From: Tipula vernalis
Taxonomy: Eukaryota; Arthropoda; Insecta; Diptera; Tipulidae
Reading direction: 5' to 3'
Assembly (NCBI GenBank): GCA_958295665.1
Contig: OY282560.1
Span: 102,153,930 to 102,217,929 of the forward strand
Length of the DNA: 64,000 bases
The notes beneath the pieces were generated by a model. That model did no database searches. It saw only the letters and a program-made list of their open reading frames with translations, and was not told the DNA's origin. The translations under genes were made by a program, and so were the position numbers. Of this stretch, positions 12,060-24,333 are shown piece by piece (within the stretch, counting starts at the first letter, position 1; each line of letters starts with the position of its first letter).

Positions 12060-12300
12060 GGACATCGTGAACCGCAATTTTCTTGTGCCTTTCCCCAGGG
12101 CACCTCCACGTGGTGATGGCGGGCCACGGGTAACCGGCGAAGTCCCTGGGTGAAGGCATTCAAACCGTCATGGCAAGCACACAGAAATGTGTTACGATGC
12201 AGGGATTCAGAACACCAGTATCGGCGATTGGTTAGGGTGAGCAAGCATCGTCATCAGGCGACCGCAGCTCCAATTCGCTGGGAAACTTGACCCTTTTAGA
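12060..12300 (+). mobile_element. GC-rich 5' end fragment of an LOA-like non-LTR retrotransposon
   Basis: This island is far more GC-rich than its surroundings and highly structured. It starts with the candidate HDV-like ribozyme (12087-12150), an arrangement known at the 5' ends of several insect non-LTR retrotransposons. A fitting 3' end (RNase H and C-terminal Cys/His region) lies at 13560-14170 on the same strand. An unrelated degenerate ORF occupies the space between, so the element is broken or nested. The link between the two ends is inference from order and orientation. Confidence 0.45.
12087..12150 (+). ncRNA. Candidate HDV-like self-cleaving ribozyme
   Basis: The order of pairing segments fits the double-pseudoknot fold. 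P1 5' is 12087-12093 (GCCTTTC). P2 5' is 12094-12100 (CCCAGGG). P3 is ACC 12102-12104 with GGT 12112-12114, enclosing loop TCCACG. P1 3' is 12115-12120 (GATGGC). A GG at 12121-12122 could form P1.1. P4 is CGG 12127-12129 / CCG 12134-12136, capped by a GTAA tetraloop. The joining segment GCGAA is at 12137-12141, with the catalytic C at 12138. P2 3' is 12144-12150 (CCCTGGG). P1 carries a mismatch and a bulge, so this copy may be weak or dead. HDV-like ribozymes process the 5' ends of several insect non-LTR elements. Confidence 0.55.
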
Positions 12301-12329
12301 GTCTAATTCTACAAGTTCAACAACAACCT

Positions 12330-13450
12330 TATGCCATTAGCGATTAAACAAGTAGCTAGTGGAATGAGCAATTCTTGGACTCAGGAGGTGAAGTATCTTT
12401 TATACAAGAATGTTATTTGAAGAATTCCAAGATCAGCAAAACGACGAATTGAATGAATCACAAGAATCAGAAGATGGTCAACACGGAAATTCCCATCGTT
12501 TTTCCCATCGAAAGAGACTTCCGAACTCATAGCTTCTAAATTAAAAGAAAAGAATTGTTTAGCTCCAGGTACTCGAGTGAGTTTTTATCGTGCAAATTTT
12601 CTCTAAAGCAAAGGGTTTGGTTTATTGCAATGATATTAAATGGCTGATAAATGAACATAAAAGTGTTGAGTATGTAGCTAGTGACTGGCGACTATTTATT
12701 GATTCAACGTTGAGAAGTTTGAAAGCTATCTTACTTCACAATGGAAACATATTTGCCATAGCATCCATTTTCTACTCGAAAAATTGAAGCACGATACTCA
12801 TAAGTTTCAATTAGTTGGAGATTTGAAAATAAGCAGTATTCTTTTAGTTGAATAAAGCGGAAAGAGAACAACATTATGTAAGAAAGGACTAGCCACTCAA
12901 GCAAGAATTAACTCCAGGATCTATGAAGATTTTTCAAGAGAGTCTCATTCCTTTATAATGCCATCCTTCCACCTTTACATATCAAACTCGGCTTATTTAA
13001 AGAGCTTATCAAAGCAATTCATTCAAGTATATATTCGAGAAATTTCCCGGGCGCTCCCAAAGATGACTAATTTGAAACGAGAATGACAACTAATGAGAAA
13101 TGAGAGAGCAGCAAGGAGCAGTTTCCCTGCATTTCCCTGAGGAAGACCCTGATTAGAAGAATATTGCTGACAGACTGTTGAAAAACTACCGAACAATGGG
13201 ATGTTTAATGAATTTAAAGAACCATTTTCTCCATTCTCACATTGATAACATCCCTGAAAATCTGGGGGACTTCAGCGAGGAGCAGGGTGAGAGATTTCAC
13301 CAAGACTTGAATGACTTTGGTATATGGAATGCGAATGATGTCAGACTATTCCTGGTCTTTGAAAAGAAACACATCAAATGTACGCAAAAGAAAATCCCTT
13401 CGTAGATATTTTACGGAAACGTCGTACATGAATTTTCGATTCGCATTGTG
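12330..13450 (+). pseudogene. Degenerate copy of a multicopy arthropod ORF family (FLHSHI / GERFHQD)
   Basis: In shifting + frames one can follow ELIASKLKEKNCLAPGTRVS near 12510-12580, KGLVYCNDIKWLINEHKS near 12607-12665, WRLFIDSTLRSLKAILLHNG near 12690-12750, VGDLKISSILL near 12815-12850, LPPLHIKLGLFKELIKA-like sequence near 12965-13020, NFLHSH..PENLGDFSEEQGERFHQD near 13205-13305, and a final basic segment near 13390-13410. The order is that of a protein found in many copies in insect genomes, usually annotated as uncharacterized. I know no function for it and suspect transposon origin. At least five frame breaks make it a pseudogene. It lies between the two end pieces of the LOA-like element. 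Confidence 0.6.
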
Positions 13451-13559
13451 TATACAAAAATACATCCATTTTTCCGACCTGAACAGTATATCTATACAAC
13501 GTCTGAACTCAAATTTTGAATCAGAATTGCTTTAACACTCGCAGTTTTTTCCAAGGTTT

Positions 13560-14170
13560 AATGTAATATCGGCTTGTGATATTCGCATATATACGGACAG
13601 TTAAAACAGTCTCTCATCTCTTGACAAGATGCCAGAACAGTTCAACATCGATATTATATTGGTTCCAGAGCATTTCAATAGTAAAGGGAATATAAAAACC
13701 TATGAGCCAGTTCGACCTGATACAATATAGACCACATTTCAAAAAGCAGAAGGGATATTGTTATGCCTCCGTTATGCAAACTACTGCTTCAGGAAGAAGC
13801 TAATAACCAGATCAGTGTGGTTGTGGGAGCGGTTACAGGGCACTCTCTCATAGGCAGGCATACGAGTAGACTCGGTTTCTTCTCACATGACTACTGTCGT
13901 AGTTGCGAGGACGAAGAGGAGGAAGAGGACGTACTTCATCTTCTTTGCGCCTGTCCTCCTCTGGTACAAAAAATACTAAAGGTTCTAGGGACACCCCTTT
14001 TCAATGACCTGACGACCTCAGCAGGATGGACGTCAGGAGTATCTAGCGTTCTGTTAACAGCTCAAAATGGTTTCAATGAGTTAAAGGAGAAATATTAAAT
14101 CATGGTATGGTTACAGACCGGTTTTGTGTCTAGGCCGGTCCTAGTGGACTGCCACCTTAACCTAACCCAA
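13560..14170 (+). pseudogene. LOA/I-type non-LTR retrotransposon 3' end: RNase H and C-terminal region
   Basis: RNase H traces are IYTDS near 13590 and VPEHFNSKGN near 13660-13690. From 13763 an open frame gives VVVGAVTGHSLIGRHTSRLG, then CRSCEDEEEEEDVLHLLCAC. This is the conserved Cys/His C-terminal region that follows RNase H in LOA, I and R1-type polymerases. Translation stops at 14098 and a short 3' UTR ends near a CCTTAACCTAACCC tail at 14150-14170. The RNase H part carries stops and the reverse transcriptase is missing, so the copy is dead. Together with the HDV-like ribozyme upstream it suggests a LOA-clade element. Confidence 0.75.
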
Positions 14171-14279
14171 ACTAGTTTATAATTCCAGAAGTTTATCGTC
14201 GATTCTCGATCTTTTGACTAAAAATATTCGAATATTTTTTATCCCTTGTCGACAGCAAACTCTATAGGACTAATTCACT

Positions 14280-14485
14280 TTTTAAATCACTCTATTTAAT
14301 CTTTACACTGTTGCTTCGGTCTCATTCGCCTTTTATATACTCAAATCAAACTTCTAAAAATTTCATGCTTTTTCCAGTAAGAAAAGTCTAGTAACAGTTT
14401 TATCATGGAAAATTTCAATTTTAGTACAGTAAACCTTGTGCTATTAATTAACTTATTCTATTCTTCCCTAGGTGTCATCGAAACA
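14280..14485 (-). mobile_element. Gypsy LTR fragment
   Basis: Antisense copy of the U3-side half of the LTR family seen at 14494, 21039, 22080 and elsewhere. It contains CCTTTTATATAC (the LTR TATA box on the minus strand), TTCCAGTAAGAAAAG, TTAGTACAGTAAAC and CTAGGTGTCATCG. It lacks the R-U5 part and directly abuts the next, more complete LTR, so two insertions or a tandem LTR remnant are possible. Confidence 0.7.
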
Positions 14486-14493
14486 TTACGTAA

Positions 14494-14910
14494 TGTTACG
14501 TTTTTGCCATCTCAATCAAGGTTCCAATCACTGAATTATGAATAAAAACAAAACAATTCAATTTATTACCAACGGATTTATTTATTGAACAATAAAAAAT
14601 ATTACAAGACAATTTATTAACGAAAATTCACAAAATCACTTTACTTGAATATTCGCACAATTTTACTGATCAATTATAATTTTTATTTCGCACTAAAACA
14701 CTTTTTAAATCACTTTTCAATTCCTTTTGAATGCTTATACTTTCGCTTAAGAAAAACTACCAAACCAAACTTCTAGAAATTTCATGACTTTTCCAGTAAG
14801 AATAGTACAGAAACGTTTAGAACAGTTTCATCAAGGAAAATTCCATTTTAGTACAGTAAAACATTGAACTATATTAATTTAACTTATTTTATTACACTCT
14901 ATGTGTCACA
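14494..14910 (-). mobile_element. Solo LTR of a Ty3/gypsy element, antisense
   Basis: Starts TGTTACGTTTTTGCC and ends GTGTCACA, the ends shared by all antisense copies in this window. It is slightly shorter than the 55440-55935 copy and somewhat diverged. Its right edge lies about 100 bp beyond the stop codon of gene 2, where further exons would be expected, so it may have contributed to that gene's truncation. Confidence 0.8.
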
Positions 14911-15006
14911 TGTAAATGACGTCGTCTAAAACATTTATAATTTCTCAATTATTTTAAATAAACAGTTCGGCGTTTGAGGATAATACAGCTGAGTATTATG
15001 ATTGAA

Positions 15007-18000
15007 CTATGAATACCTATTAATCCTGATAGCGATTTGTTTATGTTGTTGCATCGACGTTGTTAATGCTAAGCAAGTATAAATACCAGCATCTTCAGGC
15101 CGCAACGATTTTATAACGTAATAAAACGTTCCAACATAAGACCCATCATACTTGAGTACACTGTACCGATTAAAAGATTGTACACGGTTTGCATAAGTAA
15201 TATTATTGCCATTGAAATAAATCCTTTTATTTCTTTCGAACAATATTGGCGTAGGCTTAACATTAAAGATATGATCTGTTCCAGATAATAAGTGATTACT
15301 ATTAAAATATATACGAATAATTGGTAATGGATTTCCCGTAGCTTTGCACTGTATACTTAATTGATCACCCCGCTTGTATGTCCTTTTGTAGGATGTGACC
15401 GATACTATTGATACACGCTCTAAAAATATATATAATTTGTTATACATGTATTTGTTCCCGTTCACAATTCAAGAAACTTACTTTTCACATTCACATAAAA
15501 TATAGCCTTGAGTTGTCCATAATCATTGGTTCCAATACACTTGTATAGTCCACTAGTTGGAACAGGAGCATTTTTAAACGTTAGGACTGATTCATTATTC
15601 CATTTCTGGAGCACACTGAAATATTGAAATTATTTTTGAACACAAAATTTTTGGTGCTACTAAAAACTTACTTATTTTTGTACCATTCGATACGTGGTGC
15701 TGGATACCCGTGCATAGTACAATTTAGAACAAACGATTCATTTTCATTAACCTCGATGATTTTTTCAGAGTTTACAACAAAAAAATTATGATGAACTAAA
15801 AAAATTATTTTGTAAACATTTGGTTTTTAGATATAAACACGGGGGAGGGGGGTATCATAATCCTCACCTGGAATAAATCTTAATACCGAAGAAGCACCAA
15901 ATTGATTCATATTGTTTACATTTGTGGCCGGAAAGAAATCAAATGGATTTGCAAATATCGGAGCACTATACACAAAAAATGTGTGTGTTTGATTTGAAAT
16001 TCCTAAAGGGTTTTGGGCAAAACAAGTGTACCTTCCATGATCGCTTAGCTGAAGTTTTTGGAACGCGATGAGATTCCCCTTTACACGGAAAATATTATTT
16101 TTTTCCCAATAAATATAAGGTTCCGGATTCCCATTCGCACTACATTTCATTACGTATGGTTCATTTACAAAAAGTTGTTTGCTTGTCGATTTATGGATGT
16201 GAACGTCGTATGGAGGGCGTGAAATATTCAATTTGGTTGAAATATTGATCAAGTCAGGTTTTTTTGTATTTGTGGCCCGAATAATACCTGTTGGATTTAC
16301 AAACGGCTTAGGAACCGTAACTTGCAAATTGTATGTTTTATTTATTTTTCCTACGTAATTTTCAGCAATACAAGTATAGTTTGCACTATCATTTTGTTGA
16401 AGGTTTTGAAAGTCGATGTATTTTCCATATTGAAAAAAATCATCATTTTTCATCCAATACATTATTGGTTGGGGTTCACCTTTCGCACTACATTTAATTT
16501 CGTACGGATAATTTACAAAAGGACTTTTGTGTTTCGATCCATCCACTTGAATGTCATACGGTTGCCCTTTATTCTCCGACCTAATTAATGTATTAATCAA
16601 GCCAGCATTATTTGTACTTGGTAGAGTAGGTAATATGTTAGGCGATGTTTCTAGTTGGGTTTTGTATTTCGGATTTTGTAACGGAACAGAAATTTTCAAT
16701 ATGAATGTTTTATTGATATTTCCGTAGGGATTTGTGGCAGCACATGTATAATTTCCTTGATCCTTTGGCTGGACTTTTTCGAAGATGATAGTATTCTCAC
16801 TTGTGAAAAAAACTCCATTTTTCATCCAAAATATTTCGGGGTTACCATTTGCACGACATTCGATTTCGTAGCGATTATTTTCGAAAAAGTTTCTGTCTGG
16901 TGATATGTTCACTTCAATGTCGTATGGACGTCTTAATATAACAAAATTAATAGATACATTAACCGAGCCAGCCTTATTCGATGCAATACATAAGACAACA
17001 CCGTTCATATTTGGGTATACTGAATCAATGAAAATTGATTCGTTAGATAGTTTTAGGTGGTCAATACTCTTGCCATTTAATATCCAGGACACATTGTATT
17101 CCCCATTTTCAATTGGACATCTCATGGTGAATGGTTTACCCTCAATTAACTCTTCAGTTTTTTTATATGTTTGTAACACAATTGGATTTGAAATAGGTTT
17201 TAGTGTTATTCGTTCTATCTCAGTTGGTTCTTGAGGCTTCACTACATTGTTTTTATTTAAGGGAACTGAAGTGGTCTTTTTGCCATCAACTTTTTGTTTT
17301 TTCTCAACGATGTTTCTGTATCCTTTAGCCGAAGTGGGCTTCCCAGTCGTAGTGCTTTCTGTTGTAGTCATTACTAAGCCGACTAATTCGGGCATTTTGA
17401 ATTTATTAGTCACAGGTCGATCTGTGTCTACTGAATTGGACTCCACAATGGTATTTCTTTCAGTTGTGCTAATTACATAGCCGGATTGGTCAGGAATTTT
17501 AAATATTTTAATTTTACGTTGGTCTTTACCCAGACCATTTTCGACCTGACAAATAAATTCATCGGACTGTATATCATTGCGTCCATCAATAATTAAATCT
17601 GAAGTATTCGAAAAGATGTCACCAAATTGATTTATCCATTTTACATTAGGAGTTCCCTCATGGCCACAGAGTATTTCCAGTTTTGCTTTGTTAACAATTT
17701 CTATTGGCTGATCGATGTTGTTGATGTAAGAGTCTAAAAGAAATGCGCTTAAATCATTATTAGAATCGTTTTCTGCTTATATCTTAAGGCTTACTTGTAT
17801 TAAAATTGTACAGATATAATATTTTAGGAGGATATTCAACCTTAAGATGTATGTTATCACGCATTTCTTCGTTTTCTTTATGTCCAACGCATGTATACTT
17901 ACCGGTAAAATTTCTTTTAATATTGAAAAGTGACAAATTTGGAAAATTTAGCTGAAATTTAGAAACAAAATTGACTAAAAAATATTAATTCTGTCTGTGA

Positions 18001-20395
18001 AGGGTAGCTAACTTGAGAACCCTGTGGCAGCTTTGGACTTTCGTTAAATAACCATAATATTTTAACGTTAGGGTCGTTCATGTGTGAAACATTACATTGT
18101 AATACTACCAATTTGGTATCAACCACGGTGTCCACTAACTTTATTGGTGTATACACGTGAAAGGGCTGAATTTCAGGTGTTTTAAATATTTTAATTGTAC
18201 GTGTATCTTGACCCAGTCGATTTTTGACCAGACAACTAAATTCATCGGACTGTAAATCATTGCGTCCGTCGATAAATAAATTTGCCGTATTCGAAACGAC
18301 ATCACCATTTTGATTTAACCATTGTACAATAGGCGGTGGATTACCACTACCATGGGCACAAACTATTTGTAATTTAGCCTTGTTAACAATTTCGATTGGC
18401 TGAGCGGAATCGATTAAAGAGGCTATAGAAGAAATACGCTTAAATCTCAATATTTGAATTATTTCTGCACAAATTTTAAGACTTACTTGTATTAAGATTG
18501 ATCAAATGTAATATTTTAGGTGGGTATTCAACGTTAAGCTGTATGTCATCGCGAATTTCGACGTCTTTTTTATAACCAATGCATGTGTACGTACCATTAA
18601 AGCTACGTCCAATATTGAACAGTAACAAATTTGACCCATTAAGCTGAAATTTAGAAAACAATTCGATCAAAAAAAATATAATTTCAACGTCATTTGCATA
18701 TATTGCTCACCTTAGCACCGAGCGGCAGCTCTGGATTTCTATTAAACAACCACAACACTTTAACAGTAGGATGGTTTATGTGTGAAACATTACATAGCAA
18801 CTCTACCCTGTCTGTACCAACTGCGATGTTCATAATTTTGATTGGTGTAAACACCTTAAAATGTTCAACCGTCACAAAAGATTTTGATGTGACTTTGCCT
18901 GCACTATTTTCAGCCGTACAAAAATATTCACCCGAATCGGATGTCTCAGATTTATCGATGGTGTGGTTTAAAACACCATTTTTCCTGGACTTCAAATATG
19001 TCAATTCTTGATGCAAACCAATTTTAGACCAGTGAATTATAACATCAACTGATGATTGTACGCTACAAACTAAATGAATCGGATCACCTTCAAAAGTAGT
19101 AACATTATTATCAGCAACAATCTCCGGACGATTGACCGAAATGGCACCTATGACTGGCGATATTAATCGACTAATACGGTAATCCAGTCGATCCCGGCCG
19201 TAGACAGAAATTTTAAATGGTTGCGGTGGATTAGGAAATGGTTCTGTTACATATAATTCACCGCTTTTTGTAGTCTTCCTGAGTAGCTTATATTTGTATT
19301 CAAGGTTATTATTTGTGACAAGTGTAACATGTTCCAAATTCTTAATAAGCGTTGCGTTCGACGGTGATATTACCAAATATGTTTTGTACCCTTTAAATGG
19401 GGCATAACTTGTTTCTAATAATGAGGTCGGTTCATAAATAGCAAATCCATATTTTAACTGTAAATCAGTTTTTGTTTGTACTTGGCCAGAATAAGATGTT
19501 TCCGATACAATTTCAATGATATATCGACCTGGCATTGGTTTTAGAACTTGAACCATTTTAATACTTGATAAATTCGTTAACATTTTATATCGTGCTGATG
19601 AAACGTATTTTTGATCTGGATCAAAAATTGTTATAATCGCATTTTGGCCGGTAACCGTAAGTATAAATTCACTCATAGTTGAATCCACAATTACCTCTAC
19701 AATTGGTGGGTCCGGGGGCCCGGTCAAAATTTGAGCTAAAAGTTGAAAATGCTAAAGGCCAATTTTGCTTGATTAAAAGTTAATTCGTTAATTTTTTACT
19801 GTACCTCTTCAATTTTGGTGTCATCCACATTGAAAACATCTCCATTGTATATGGAAACTAAATCCGTATAATCGTTTGCAGGTTTAGTTCGACCACAACC
19901 ATTTAATAGGGTAAAATAAATTGTAATCTGTTTTTGTTGTGTTAATTTTTTAATTTCTGGTAGCAGTTCTTTGTTATTTGTGCGGGCGTCCGTAAACACC
20001 AAAACAACAGAATCATTTTGTGCTCGTTGTAAACCAATATGCAATCCACTGTAACTTGATGCCATACAACTCGAATCTGTATTTGGTCCGTGTATTTTTA
20101 TCGCATTTAATTCATTTTTTATATTCATCAAATTTGTATCTTCAAACACTTGACTAAAATCACGCATATTCACTTCATCACCAAATTGCACCAAAATATA
20201 ATTTTCAAAGATATTACCACGCCATTTGTAGATATTATCTAACAGCGTCGCAGATTCTGTACGTAACAAATCTAGTGCTTTACTCATTGATGCGGTCACA
20301 TCTATTACAATAACTAAACTTTTTCCAGCTCCTGGTGTTCCATTACTCAGATTCAGTGCGGTTAGAATTAAAATAAATGCACAACGTAACGACAT
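15007..20395 (-). CDS. Hemicentin-like secreted VWA/Ig protein (gene 2), 3' truncated
   Basis: Exons on the minus strand: 20395-19805, 19751-18711, 18643-18487, 18422-18013, 17951-17794, 17733-15868, 15795-15672, 15615-15482, 15419-15007 (about 1,630 codons). Met at 20395 is preferred over 20404 because it aligns with gene 1 and starts a signal peptide. The VWA domain has D32-x-T-x-S36. A linker is followed by about eleven Ig domains; the pair Ig2-Ig3 is duplicated as Ig4-Ig5. A Thr/Ser-rich spacer follows Ig5, near 17480-17230. The last exon encodes an Ig like Ig21 of gene 3 and could splice at a GTATTC donor, but translation stops at 15007 and no TSP1 or EGF exon remains. Like gene 1, it probably encodes a shortened matrix protein or a decaying gene. 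All exons seen are open and in phase. Confidence 0.85.
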
Positions 20396-21038
20396 TGTTT
20401 GCATGCGTATTAGCCAAAACTATTTATTCTTGAACAGAATTTTTATTTATTATCACTATTTCTATAACTAATACTGGAAAATCCACCGTCAAATGTTGAT
20501 AATTTAAAAAAAAAAAAAATTATAACGCGCGAGAAATATCTTTATCAGCAATATCAGCGTAGAATTTTGTTTTTGTTTGATGCAGGATGTTTAATAGTGA
20601 CCTAAACGGTAAAAGTAAGATTATAGTTTTTTTTATTCAGTTGAATTATGCTTTATATAGAGCAGTGGTAGTCAACCTGTGTGTGGAATGCCCAGAAACA
20701 AGACCAAATAGATGAATGTGGAGAAGTGATCACGGGTAAGGAGAAGCTGTGGTTTTGGAAAGTAGGGATGAAAATTTGAGAATTTTCAATATTGCTCGAA
20801 ATCCAAGCGTTTAGTGAATAGAAGGATGGAGGAGACCACAATTGGAATATGGGCATTCCAAAACAATCTCTCACTTGCGGCACTTAAAAAAATGGTGCCC
20901 TTCCAACCAGTGAAGGTCAAATTTATAACGCGTTTTTTATAGAGGTGTCGCAGGGAGATTTTGAGTCCCACGAAGAATACTACAATTATAATTTCAGGCG
21001 TACACACGAACGGCGCAATTTAAGTGCTATAAAGATAT
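20396..21038. other. Upstream region of gene 2, no gene recognised
   Basis: Should contain the gene 2 promoter; no clear TATA/initiator pair was found. At 20663 the sequence CAGTGGTAGTCAACCTG resembles the terminus of some hAT elements, but I found no matching opposite end, so it is not called as an element. Confidence 0.3.
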
Positions 21039-21440
21039 TGTTACGTTTTTGCCTTTTCAATCAAGGTTCGAATCACTGGATTGTGAATAAAAACAAAACA
21101 ATTCAATTTATTACCAACGAATTTATTTATTTCACACAAAAATTATTACAACACAATTTATTAACGATAATTCACAAAATCACTTTATTTTAATATTTGC
21201 ACAATTTTACTGATCACTTTTACTTTTTATTTCGCACTAAAACACTTTTTAAATCACTTTTTAATTCCTTTTAATCTTCACACTATCGCTTACCAAATAA
21301 TATAAACAAACGTGTTTTATATACACAAACCAAACTTCTCGAGAGTTAATGACTTTTCCAGTAAGAATAGTGTAGAAACATTTAGAACATTGAGCTATTA
21401 ATTTAACTTATTCTATTACACCCTAGGCGTCATCGTCACA
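21039..21440 (-). mobile_element. Solo LTR of the gypsy family, antisense
   Basis: From TGTTACGTTTTTGCC to CATCGTCACA. The antisense TATA box appears as TTTTATATACACAAACC near 21315. The left flank is ATAT, as in other copies; the right flank is AGAT, so the 4-bp target duplication is imperfect or one side has mutated. Confidence 0.85.
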
Positions 21441-22079
21441 AGATCAATGTTCTTTGACATTTTCCGAAAAAGCAACAACAAAAATTGTTTCGTTAAAATT
21501 TTAACATAATTTTCGTTTGGCTATGGTTTACATCTACTCTCCACGTGCCATTAGCATCAAGTTATACCATTAAAATTCGAACAGTTGCTAGTGGAGACAC
21601 AAAATTGCAACGACTTGCCATATGTCATACAATCATTTGCTGCCAAGAAGGCGTAACTTGATTGTATACCTAAATTTTGACGTTTCTTGACTGGATTCAA
21701 AAGCATGGCTACCAGTTTCAAATGGAATGTTTCTAATTTATAGTTAAAACCTACTAGAATTTTGGTAAGGTGTCACGAGAATTTTTCCAAAAAAATTTTT
21801 ATTTTATGTCATAAATTTTTATTGTGGCCGAGTTTTAATATAACAACGAAACAAGAAATAATTAATTTAATTCAGTTGTACGGAAACAATGAAGGCCTGT
21901 GGAACATAAATTAAGTTATTAATTTTTTAGTTTAATCCCTTGTTAAACTTTTAACTCGCCCAAAACTCATAAACCAAGCGCAATTTTTTTTTTTTTTTGA
22001 GACATCACTTTAAATTTTAATAAACGTCGTTTTAAAACATCAAAACGCAAATGATTTCTAAACGTCAAATTTATTCAAT
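21441..22079. other. No gene recognised between solo LTRs
   Basis: AT-rich, with a T-run near 21990. No ORF of note, no splice-linked exons and no repeat recognised. Confidence 0.35.
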
Positions 22080-22534
22080 TGTTACGTTTTTGCCTTGTCA
22101 ATTAAAGTTCGTATCACTGGATTGTGAATAATACAAAATCAATTTAATTTATCACCAACGAATTTATTTATTTCACACAAAAATTATTACAACACAGTTT
22201 ATCAATAAAAATTCACAAAATCACTTTAAATAATTTTTACATAATTTTACTATTCACTTATAGTTTTTATTTCGCACTACAACACTTTTTAAATTACTTT
22301 TTAATTACTTTTTAATCTTCACACTGTCGCTTTCCAAATACTACTAATCCAATTCGATCTTGTTTGCCTTTTTATATACACAAACCAAACTTCTCGAAAG
22401 TTCATGACTTTTCCAGTTAGAATAGCGTAGAAACATTACGTAACAATTTTATCATGGAAAATTCCATTTTAGTACAGTAAACATTTAGCTATTCATTTAA
22501 CTTATTCTATTACACACTAGGTGTCACCGTCACA
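22080..22534 (-). mobile_element. Solo LTR of the gypsy family, antisense
   Basis: TGTTACGTTTTTGCCTTGTC at the left, GGTGTCACCGTCACA at the right. It has the common internal landmarks (TTTTTATATACACAAACC near 22370, TTAGTACAGTAAAC near 22471). The flanks do not show a clean 4-bp duplication. Confidence 0.88.
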
Positions 22535-23246
22535 GTATGTTTTCCTCACTCGACGCCATTTTTTATATTTTTCTCACCAGATATGGTAATTGTAATGGTA
22601 AAATTTATGTTAGGTGGAGTAGCCGGGTTAGTAAAGCATACCATGTGACACAGCGCCAATTTTTACAATCGTAGAAATATTTTCAACTAGAAAATAGCTT
22701 CATATTTATTAAAGTGGGAATTTTTAAAACTAAGATTCTTAAATGAATTTTTTGAAAATGCTCGATTAGCTTGTAACTTGGCTGTTTATATCGCATTGTG
22801 TTAGAATTATATATGCGTTATTTGAAATTGATTCTTAATGATAACTCCACTTACGATGCCCTTATGATAAATATAAACATTTGATGGTAGTCGTATTGAC
22901 GATTGTAGAAGTGTAGGTAAAACGCCTCGCGCGAGAAATGGTAAACCTGTAACGGCTATGCACAAATTGCGTCGTAACCATAGTAAATGTGTTATCAGCG
23001 CTCCTTCGTAAAATAGAAAAATTAGGTCGAAAATCGAGACTCTCCAATCATCAATTAAACGAAGAAATCAATTCGTTTGCCTCATAAACAAGCACTTTCA
23101 TTATTTATAAACAAAGTATATTTTATAAACAATATATAAATTATTAAAGTAGGCATTTGGTTATAAATCAATATTTACACGTAAATGTCAAAATATAGTT
23201 TATTTTTATAAAACTAGATGGTTCTTATCTATCTAAGAAATAATAC
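22535..23246. other. No gene recognised between solo LTRs
   Basis: AT-rich and without a recognisable gene. The 61-codon frame at 22862-23047 on the minus strand has no domain I can name. Confidence 0.35.
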
Positions 23247-23863
23247 TGTTACGTGTTTGCCTTGTCAATTAAGGTTCGTCTCACTGGATTGTGAATAATA
23301 CAAAATCAATTTAATTTATCACCAACGAATTTATTTATTTCACAAAATTTATTACAACACAGTTTATCTATAAAAATTCACAAAATCACTTTATATAAAT
23401 TATTCTCAAATTTTACTGATCACTTTTACTTTTTATTTTACACTAAAACACTTTTTAATTCCTTTTAACCTTTACACTATCGCTTACCAAATATTACTAA
23501 TAATCTTACAAGTTTACTCTGTCGCGTTCCAAATACTACTAATCCAATTCGATCTTATTCGCCTTTTTATATACACAAACCAAACTTCTCCAAAGTTCAT
23601 GAATGTTCCAGTTAGAATAGCGTAGAAACATTACGTAACAATTTTATCATGGAAAATTCCATTTTAGTACAGTAAACATTGAGCTATTCTTTTAACTTAT
23701 TCCATTACACACTAGGTGTCACCGTCACATTATGATTTATCATTGAGAATAGCGTAGAAACATTACGTAACAATTTCTATCATGGAAAATTCCATTTTAG
23801 TACAGTTAAACATTGAGCTATTCATTTAACTTCTTCTATTACACACTAGGTGTCACCGTCACA
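23247..23863 (-). mobile_element. Gypsy solo LTR with a duplicated U3 end
   Basis: A full antisense LTR runs 23247-23729, starting TGTTACGTGTTTGCC. The region 23740-23863 then repeats its U3-side 120 bp (GAATAGCGTAGAAACATTAC through GGTGTCACCGTCACA). Within the first copy a segment of the R region is also doubled (TTACTAATAATCTTACAAG before TACTACTAATCC). The pattern suggests unequal recombination between LTRs. Confidence 0.8.
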
Positions 23864-24333
23864 ATACGCATACTAGAATTTCCAAATTTATTTAAGTAAA
23901 TATACAAACCAAAATAAGTGGTTTTCAACCCAAGACTCGAACCATAATAAGGTATTTGCTGTCAAATAGTAAGGTTTTCTGAGCCAAGACTCAATCCAAA
24001 ATGTAGTTTATTTTTAATTCCGCTTTTTAAAAAATGGCATTTTCAAATAGTATGCTTTACTAAATGTGTTCCATTCGGTTAAAATCAAATAAAAGCTAGA
24101 AAAATGTTTAACGAAAATATGTGGGATAAACAACTTTACTAAGGAAACATAACCTTATTTCCCATATATATTATAATTTATTTGCATAGTTGTATAGTAT
24201 CGTCGACCACAAACACTTTACAAAAATAATAAAACAATTTATTTTTGATTTTGATTTAATATTATTTTCGCGTTTTTACTCTTCGACGGTTAACTGTCTT
24301 CTTCTTGGTTTCATTCTTTAGTACATTCCATAT
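23864..24333. other. No gene recognised between solo LTRs
   Basis: AT-rich. Two loosely similar segments contain CCAAGACTC (near 23933 and 23982). No coding signal. Confidence 0.35.

Noticed and set aside
14150..14172. CCTTAACCTAACCC as telomeric repeat
   Set aside because: Too short and irregular; it is the 3' end of the LOA-like element.
20663..20900. hAT-like terminus CAGTGGTAGTCAACC
   Set aside because: No opposite end and no 8-bp duplication found.
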